DNA of 37,430 bases, from positions 1 through 37,430 of the forward strand of contig CAIOUK010000120.1 of assembly GCA_903861445.1 (NCBI GenBank). The letters are read 5' to 3'. A program made the position numbers and the translations under genes. Below are positions 33,335 to 37,430 of the stretch, in pieces (position 1 is the first letter of the stretch; every line of letters begins with the position of its first letter). The stretch is from an uncultured Verrucomicrobia subdivision 3 bacterium (lineage in GTDB: Bacteria > Verrucomicrobiota > Verrucomicrobiia > Limisphaerales > UBA11358). The notes beneath the pieces are model-generated. The model was not told where the DNA came from. It saw nothing but the letters and a program-made list of their open reading frames with translations, and searched no databases.

Positions 33335-33820
33335 ATGCCTTCATTCGACATTGTTTCGCAGGTCAACTCGATGGAAATCGAGAACGCCGTCAATCAGGCC
33401 AAAAAAGAACTGGCCAACCGCTTTGATTTCAAGGGCAGTAAGTGGGAAATCATTTTGGAGAAAACCGAAATCAAGCTCACCGCCGACAACGAGTTCAAAG
33501 TCGCGACGCTGAACGAAATCGTCATCGGCAAGCTGGCCAAGCGCGGCATCAGCATGAAAAGCGTGGAGCAATGCGACCCGGACATCTCGCCGCTCGGTCA
33601 CGCGCGCCAGAGCATCAAGATCAAGAACGGGATTGCCAGCGACGTGGCCAAAGAAATCACCGGCTTCATCCGCGACGGCAAGTTCAAGGTGACGACGCAG
33701 ATCCAGGGCGACGAGGTGCGCGTGAACAGTAAGAGCCGCGATGAATTACAGACGGTCATCGCTGCCGTGCGCGCGCATGAATTTCCCGTGGCCGTGCAGT
33801 TTGTGAATTTCCGGGACTAA
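33335..33820 (+). CDS. yajQ: YajQ family nucleotide-binding protein
   Basis: A 161-residue protein matching YajQ end to end: MPSFDIVSQVNSMEIENAVNQ, the NRFDFKGS motif, DISPLGHARQSIKIKNGI and a closing VAVQFVNFRD. YajQ proteins have two ferredoxin-like domains; some bind cyclic di-GMP or nucleotides and affect transcription, but the general role is unsettled. Cytoplasmic. Length and motifs are complete. Its stop overlaps the stop of the FkbM remnant on the other strand. Confidence 0.95.
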   Translation: MPSFDIVSQVNSMEIENAVNQAKKELANRFDFKGSKWEIILEKTEIKLTADNEFKVATLNEIVIGKLAKRGISMKSVEQCDPDISPLGHARQSIKIKNGIASDVAKEITGFIRDGKFKVTTQIQGDEVRVNSKSRDELQTVIAAVRAHEFPVAVQFVNFRD

Positions 33821-34047
33821 CCCCGGACAAAAACGCTGGTGAAACCGGGGCAATGCGCGTTTGGGAGAGTATGCGCCAGTTGGAAGCCAGCCGCCTTGAG
33901 TTTGGTTTGCGCCTCGATGACGGATTCCCCTGCCGGCTCCGGATGAAACTCAATGATGATATAACGAAATTTTCCGAGCACTTCAGCCGGAGTTGACTTC
34001 AGGATCGCATATTCCGCCTGTTCACAATCGCAATTTACATTGACAAA
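33817..34047 (-). pseudogene. 3' remnant of an FkbM-family methyltransferase gene
   Basis: The frame encodes FVNVNCDCEQAEYAILKST, EVLGKFRYIIIEFHPEPAG and a final LKAAGFQLAHTLPNAHCPGFTSVFVRG. This is the C-terminal third of FkbM methyltransferases, where the usual D-x-E-G-A-E-Y becomes D-C-E-Q-A-E-Y and the IEFH strand is kept. The SAM-binding N-terminus is missing: upstream of about 34047 the frame runs antisense into the leader and start of a different, plus-strand methyltransferase gene. A frame is open to 34137 but the extra residues are not FkbM-like. It probably is a dead remnant left when the neighbour arrived. Confidence 0.75.
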
Positions 34048-34111
34048 ATTGGGGCAGGTTAGAATCCTAATTTGTGGCATCAAACTTCCTAAGCCAAATT
34101 TTAAGAACCCA

Positions 34112-34906
34112 ATGAACAAAACAGAATATTTTGCCATGGCTGATGAATTGGCGGTGGAAGCAAAAGTTCGTGATAATCTTCATTCCTGTTTCCTGACACA
34201 ACGCGAGCGGCTTTGGCGGACAATCTCTCATTTTCACTTATTTGATTTGAAGGGAAAGAATGTTTTGGAAATTGGCGCGTTTTATAGTTTTACACCCTTT
34301 GTATTGCGCAAAAATGGGAATGCTGTGACTGTCATTGAAGGAGACGATCCGGCAACCCTTCCGCTCAAGCCGATGTATGCCAGCCGTGGCATTGATGTTA
34401 TCTATGCAGACTTATCGGTGATATTCGGGAATTTGGATATAACAAAGCGCCGGCTGCCATTGCCCGACAACCATTTCGATGTCATTGTCTGCTGGGAAAC
34501 CATGGAGCATTTCAACTTCAATCCAGTGGGGTTCGTCAAAGAAATTCACCGGGTTTTGAAGCCGGGTGGGATTGCAACCCTCACCGTTCCAAACCGGGCT
34601 AAACTGGAGCATCGAATCAAAATGATAATCGGCCGGCCGATGGGCGAAACCATCGAAAGCTATTACGTTTTTTATGCTCATTCCGGACCGTTCTTCGGTT
34701 GGCATTGGCGGGAATATACGCTCAAAGAATTTGTCGAATTATTTTCAAAAGAAAATTTCACGGTTGAGTCGGCTGGTTGTCTTACTTATTTCATGAATCG
34801 TCCTCAAATGAGTTTTGCCAGAGCTGCCTACCGCTTTATGGCCAGAGCGTTGTCTAGCATCTTTCCTTCCTTGGGAACAATTTGTGCTTTGGTCGTGCGC
34901 AAATAA
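34112..34906 (+). CDS. Class I SAM-dependent methyltransferase
   Basis: A 264-residue enzyme. NVLEIGAFYSFTPFVL (50-65) is a modified SAM motif I, followed by VTVIEGDD, DVIVCWETMEHFNFNP and VLKPGGIATLTVPN, the Methyltransf_11 series. The latter half (HSGPFFGWHWREYTLKEFVELF) matches sugar/lipid methyltransferases of glycan loci. The frame opens at 34040, but the ATG at 34112 is the natural start. Composition is AT-richer than yajQ and the nuclease gene on either side, and its 5' edge coincides with the break in the FkbM gene, suggesting insertion. The substrate is unknown. Confidence 0.83.
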   Translation: MNKTEYFAMADELAVEAKVRDNLHSCFLTQRERLWRTISHFHLFDLKGKNVLEIGAFYSFTPFVLRKNGNAVTVIEGDDPATLPLKPMYASRGIDVIYADLSVIFGNLDITKRRLPLPDNHFDVIVCWETMEHFNFNPVGFVKEIHRVLKPGGIATLTVPNRAKLEHRIKMIIGRPMGETIESYYVFYAHSGPFFGWHWREYTLKEFVELFSKENFTVESAGCLTYFMNRPQMSFARAAYRFMARALSSIFPSLGTICALVVRK

Positions 34907-35076
34907 AATATCCGCCGGTCAAAAAATTCCAACAGCTTCAAGTTGAGACGTTGGTCTTGTCTTTGAAAAGACCAAGGAATTGAGCAGCTGCAATAACGAG
35001 GTTGTTCAGCGAAAACCTATAAAAGGGTGGCTTGCTTACAAGAGGATGGCGGGATGGTTAAAGTTACGGCACTGAA
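34907..35076. other. Gap between convergent genes with an 8-bp inverted repeat
   Basis: TTGGTCTT (34951-34958) pairs with AAGACCAA (34968-34975) around a 9-nt loop. No T tract follows on either strand, so it is at best a weak bidirectional terminator between the methyltransferase and the nuclease. Nothing else is seen. Confidence 0.4.
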
Positions 35077-36468
35077 TCAAATCTCCACGACCTGCTGGTA
35101 TGTCGGCACGATGACTTGGGCTTTCGGTTTCAGGCCGCGCAAAGTCTCGGCGTGAGCGAGCACTTGCGTTTCTTCGCCGTGGATGCAGATGATTTTCTTG
35201 ATGTCACCGGTGAGTTTTTGGACGTAGGCCTTCAATTCGTTTTTGTCGGCGTGGCCGGAATAAGTGTCGAGGGAAACGACTTTGGCGCGCACGTCGCACG
35301 GTTCGCCGAAGATGCTCACGGGATTTTTGCCGGCGACAATCTGCGCGCCGAGCGTGGCTTCCGCGCAATAGCCGAGGAAGAGCGCGAGATTTTTCGGGTC
35401 GCCCAGATTGTTGCGCAGGTGATGCCGGATGCGTCCGCCCTCGCACATACCGGACGCGCTGATGATGATCATCGGCTCCTGCCGGTCGTTGAGTTTCTTG
35501 GATTCCTCCGCGCTGGCGATGTAAGTGAGATTGCCCATGCCGAAGGGATTTTCGTTGTTGCACAGCGTGTCGCGGATCGAGGGGCGCAATGATTCCGGAT
35601 GTTTGTTGTAAATATCCGTGGCGTTCACGCTCAACGGGCTGTCCACAAAAATCGGCAAGCGCGGCAGCTTGCCGGCGCAGGTGAGTTCGTGCAGCACATA
35701 AACAATCTGCTGCGTGCGCCCGACGGAAAAGGCGGGAACGATGACCTTGCCGCGTTGCTTGAGCGTTTCGCCGACGAGCTTGCAGACGAGATCGTCCGCG
35801 TCCGGGCGCTGCTCATGGACGCGCGCGGCGTAGGTGGATTCGATCTGGAGAAAATCCACGTTCTCGACGGGAATCGGGTCGCGCAACAATTCATCGCCAC
35901 CGCGGCCGATGTCGCCGGTGAATAGGTGGCGGAATTTCCGGCCATTTTCCTGCACGTCCAAAATCACCTGTGCGGAACCGAGAATGTGGCCGGCATCGCG
36001 GAACGTCACGGTCACGCCGGGGACGACTTCAAAGGGCTTTTCGTAATCGTGGGGGATGAATTGCGCCACGCATTTCTGCGCGTCGGCGGTGGTGTAGAGC
36101 GGTTCAACCGGCGGCTGATGTTTTTTGGCGCGCAGCTTGGAGACGAACAGCGCGTCCTGTTCCTGAATGTGGCCGGAGTCCAGCAGCATGATGCCGCAAA
36201 GATCGCGCGTGGCGGAGGTGGCGTGGATGGGACCGTCGTAATTTTTGCACAGGCTCGGCAGCTTGCCGGCGTGATCCAGATGCGAGTGGCTCAAAACGAC
36301 GGCATCCACCGACCGCGTGTCGAACGGCAAAACTTTATTGAGTTGTTCGGATTCCTGGCGGTGGCCTTGGAACAAGCCGCATTCGAGTAACAGCTGCTTG
36401 CCGTTGACCTCGAGGAGATACATCGAGCCGGTGGTGGTGCGCGCCGCGCCGAAGAAATGGATTTTCAT
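35077..36468 (-). CDS. Metallo-beta-lactamase/beta-CASP ribonuclease-like protein
   Basis: A 463-residue enzyme of the CPSF73/YSH1-like family. Zinc motif SHSHLDH (H61, H63, D65, H66), further ligands in DAGHILGS and FTGDIGRGG, a beta-CASP domain starting at VIVPAFSVGRTQQIVYVL and containing IIISASGMCEGGRIRHHL, then the RMMBL end with DTYSGHADKNEL and ICIHGEE. Length and motifs are complete. Such proteins process or degrade RNA in the cytoplasm. It stands alone between convergent and divergent neighbours and looks like housekeeping DNA. Confidence 0.93.
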   Translation of the reverse strand: MKIHFFGAARTTTGSMYLLEVNGKQLLLECGLFQGHRQESEQLNKVLPFDTRSVDAVVLSHSHLDHAGKLPSLCKNYDGPIHATSATRDLCGIMLLDSGHIQEQDALFVSKLRAKKHQPPVEPLYTTADAQKCVAQFIPHDYEKPFEVVPGVTVTFRDAGHILGSAQVILDVQENGRKFRHLFTGDIGRGGDELLRDPIPVENVDFLQIESTYAARVHEQRPDADDLVCKLVGETLKQRGKVIVPAFSVGRTQQIVYVLHELTCAGKLPRLPIFVDSPLSVNATDIYNKHPESLRPSIRDTLCNNENPFGMGNLTYIASAEESKKLNDRQEPMIIISASGMCEGGRIRHHLRNNLGDPKNLALFLGYCAEATLGAQIVAGKNPVSIFGEPCDVRAKVVSLDTYSGHADKNELKAYVQKLTGDIKKIICIHGEETQVLAHAETLRGLKPKAQVIVPTYQQVVEI

Positions 36469-36597
36469 GGCGCGACTTTAGCCGCAGTGGTTGGCGGAGG
36501 GAATATTGTTTTTTCAGAGCGAGCGGCTTGGCATGTCAGCAATGTGGATAAAATCACTATGGACATTCCCGTCTGATTGATTAGATTTTTCACCCTT

Positions 36598-36852
36598 ATG
36601 AAATCTGATACGACCACAACCGTTTTAAATTTTGTGCTCGCCGTGCTGGTCATTCTGGGCGTGACGTTCGCGCTGATGACCATTCTCCGCACGAGTGAAA
36701 TGCGGCGGTTGACTTCCGGAGCCGCCATCGCGAACACGGAGTTGATGCGCGCGCAGGGGGTGGCCAACGACGCCAACACCTTCAACCAAACCGCTAAAAA
36801 TCCGGAACTGACCCGCATCCTGCAGGCTCTACAAGCCAAAGCCGCCAAATAA
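36598..36852 (+). CDS. Small single-helix membrane protein
   Basis: An 84-residue hypothetical protein with one membrane helix (residues about 10-32, VLNFVLAVLVILGVTFALMTIL) and a polar, helical tail rich in Ala, Asn and Gln (QGVANDANTFNQTAKNPELTRILQALQ). I do not recognise a family. The frame opens with TTG at 36577 but the ATG at 36598 fits better. Only 4 bp separate it from the next small membrane protein gene, so they are co-transcribed and may act together. Confidence 0.7.
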   Translation: MKSDTTTTVLNFVLAVLVILGVTFALMTILRTSEMRRLTSGAAIANTELMRAQGVANDANTFNQTAKNPELTRILQALQAKAAK

Positions 36853-36856
36853 TTTT

Positions 36857-37162
36857 ATGACCACCGATTCCAATTCTGAAATCTCCGCACTGCGCAACCA
36901 GATTTTCGTCCTGCTCATTGCGCTCATCGTCGTCAGTGGCACGCTTACGGTTTTTCTATTCCGGCAGGCGAGTCTTATGCGCAAGGATATCGACGCCATC
37001 AAACCTCAGGCGGAGCAGGTCATAATGGTTTATGGCAAAAACAAGGCTTTGATTGGCGGTTTTGAAAGCCAGCTCATCGCTTACGGCAAGACGCATCCGG
37101 ACTTTGTGCCGATCCTGATGAAATACGGTCTGGTGCAGCCGGTTGTTGCGCCGAAGAAATAA
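36857..37162 (+). CDS. Small single-helix membrane protein
   Basis: A 101-residue hypothetical protein. Residues about 13-36 (LRNQIFVLLIALIVVSGTLTVFLF) form one membrane helix; the remainder is a short helical extracytoplasmic or cytoplasmic domain (SLMRKDIDAIKPQAEQVI, then YGKTHPDFVPILMKYGL). No catalytic motif. Its size and plan mirror the gene 4 bp upstream, so the two may be divergent duplicates or a heteromeric pair. Confidence 0.7.
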   Translation: MTTDSNSEISALRNQIFVLLIALIVVSGTLTVFLFRQASLMRKDIDAIKPQAEQVIMVYGKNKALIGGFESQLIAYGKTHPDFVPILMKYGLVQPVVAPKK

Positions 37163-37165
37163 ATC

Positions 37166-37430
37166 CTAGTTCAGCTTCTCGCCGCAGTGCGGACAGTAGT
37201 TCGCCTGCGGCGAATTTTTTTCCCCGCACCCGCCGCATGGCTCCAACGCAGCCTTGTTTTGCCGGTGAATCATCAGGTTGCGGATATAGGGAATCCAGGT
37301 GAAGGCATACGCAAAGATGAAAACGGAATCCTGCTGGTGCAGCGAATAGCACAGCAACGTCACCGAACCGGCGAGGCTCAACCACCAGAACGCCTGCGGC
37401 ACCACGACCTGCTTTTTCTTTTCGGTCGCA
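37166..37430 (-). CDS. LAB_N domain protein with C-terminal zinc ribbon (5' end outside window)
   Basis: The visible 88 codons read on the minus strand from the window edge. KKKQVVVPQAFWWLSLAGSVTLL, then DSVFIFAYAFTWIPYIRNLMI match the lipid A biosynthesis N-terminal (LAB_N) domain, a small SWEET-like membrane unit. The end, CGGCGEKNSPQANYCPHCGEKL, is a CxxC-x(n)-CxxC zinc ribbon. The frame is open at the edge, so an upstream start is expected beyond 37430; a GTG at 37405 is internal and should not be used. Stop lies 3 bp from the convergent small membrane protein gene. The role is unknown; LAB_N proteins often neighbour lipid A or glycosyltransferase genes. Confidence 0.75.
   Translation of the reverse strand, partial: ATEKKKQVVVPQAFWWLSLAGSVTLLCYSLHQQDSVFIFAYAFTWIPYIRNLMIHRQNKAALEPCGGCGEKNSPQANYCPHCGEKLN

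Noticed and set aside
1..37430. CRISPR array, insertion sequence or rRNA
   Set aside because: No regularly spaced repeats, transposase frame or rRNA-like sequence was seen on either strand.

Overview
The window looks like a chromosomal stretch of a Verrucomicrobiota-type bacterium (inference, moderate confidence). The pointers are fairly GC-rich coding DNA, heavy AAA use for lysine, many starts without a Shine-Dalgarno, a secreted GH27-like protein whose N-terminus resembles those of verrucomicrobial secreted proteins, and an excisionase-like protein of a type I associate with that phylum. The lineage is not proved by any rRNA or marker gene here.

Region 1 (1 to about 8374) reads as the right-hand part of an integrated mobile element, visibly AT-richer than the rest. 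A tRNA 3' fragment (8347-8374) with a C discriminator and CCA, best matching tRNA-His, marks the right attachment site. Next to it, on the minus strand, lie a tyrosine recombinase, a 416-aa protein with an unknown alpha/beta domain and an OmpR-like winged helix, an excisionase-like HTH protein, a possible OB-fold protein, a RepA-like hexameric helicase ATPase, and two unknown proteins, one with a zinc-finger-like N-terminus followed by four ~35-residue repeats. An M48 membrane protease and a secreted thioredoxin-fold-like protein lie further left. No intact tRNA-His is seen, so the left end should be outside the window.

Region 2 (8479-26737) is a surface-glycan locus of the ABC-transporter type. 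A plus-strand run holds Wzm and Wzt (with a C-terminal glycan-binding domain), a GT9 enzyme, SAM methyltransferases, a secreted GH27-like glycosidase, one GT2 and three GT4-like glycosyltransferases, and a GT39-like membrane glycosyltransferase. It meets a minus-strand operon (26737 to 22119) of an O-antigen ligase/polymerase-like membrane protein, a GT9, a GT4 and a DPM1-like GT2. The likely scheme is cytoplasmic assembly, methylation, export by Wzm/Wzt, and ligation.

Region 3 (26890-33226) has a GMC oxidoreductase with an intact CxxCxxCxxxCP motif and an extended SDR on the plus strand. Converging on them is a compact minus-strand operon (GT2, large membrane glycosyltransferase-like protein, GtrB-like GT2 with membrane helices), suggesting a second, polyprenyl-phosphate-sugar-dependent glycosylation pathway.

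Region 4 (33335-37430) is mostly housekeeping: YajQ, a metallo-beta-lactamase/beta-CASP nuclease, two small one-helix membrane proteins, and a LAB_N protein with an added zinc ribbon running off the right edge. It also holds a methyltransferase gene next to the surviving tail of an FkbM-family methyltransferase gene.

Two gene scars, a GT9 tail at 12633 and an FkbM tail at 33817, each directly abut a SAM methyltransferase gene, hinting at modular replacement. The most novel material is in the element: the 416-aa protein, the repeat protein, and CAA-rich leaders without guanine in front of three element genes.
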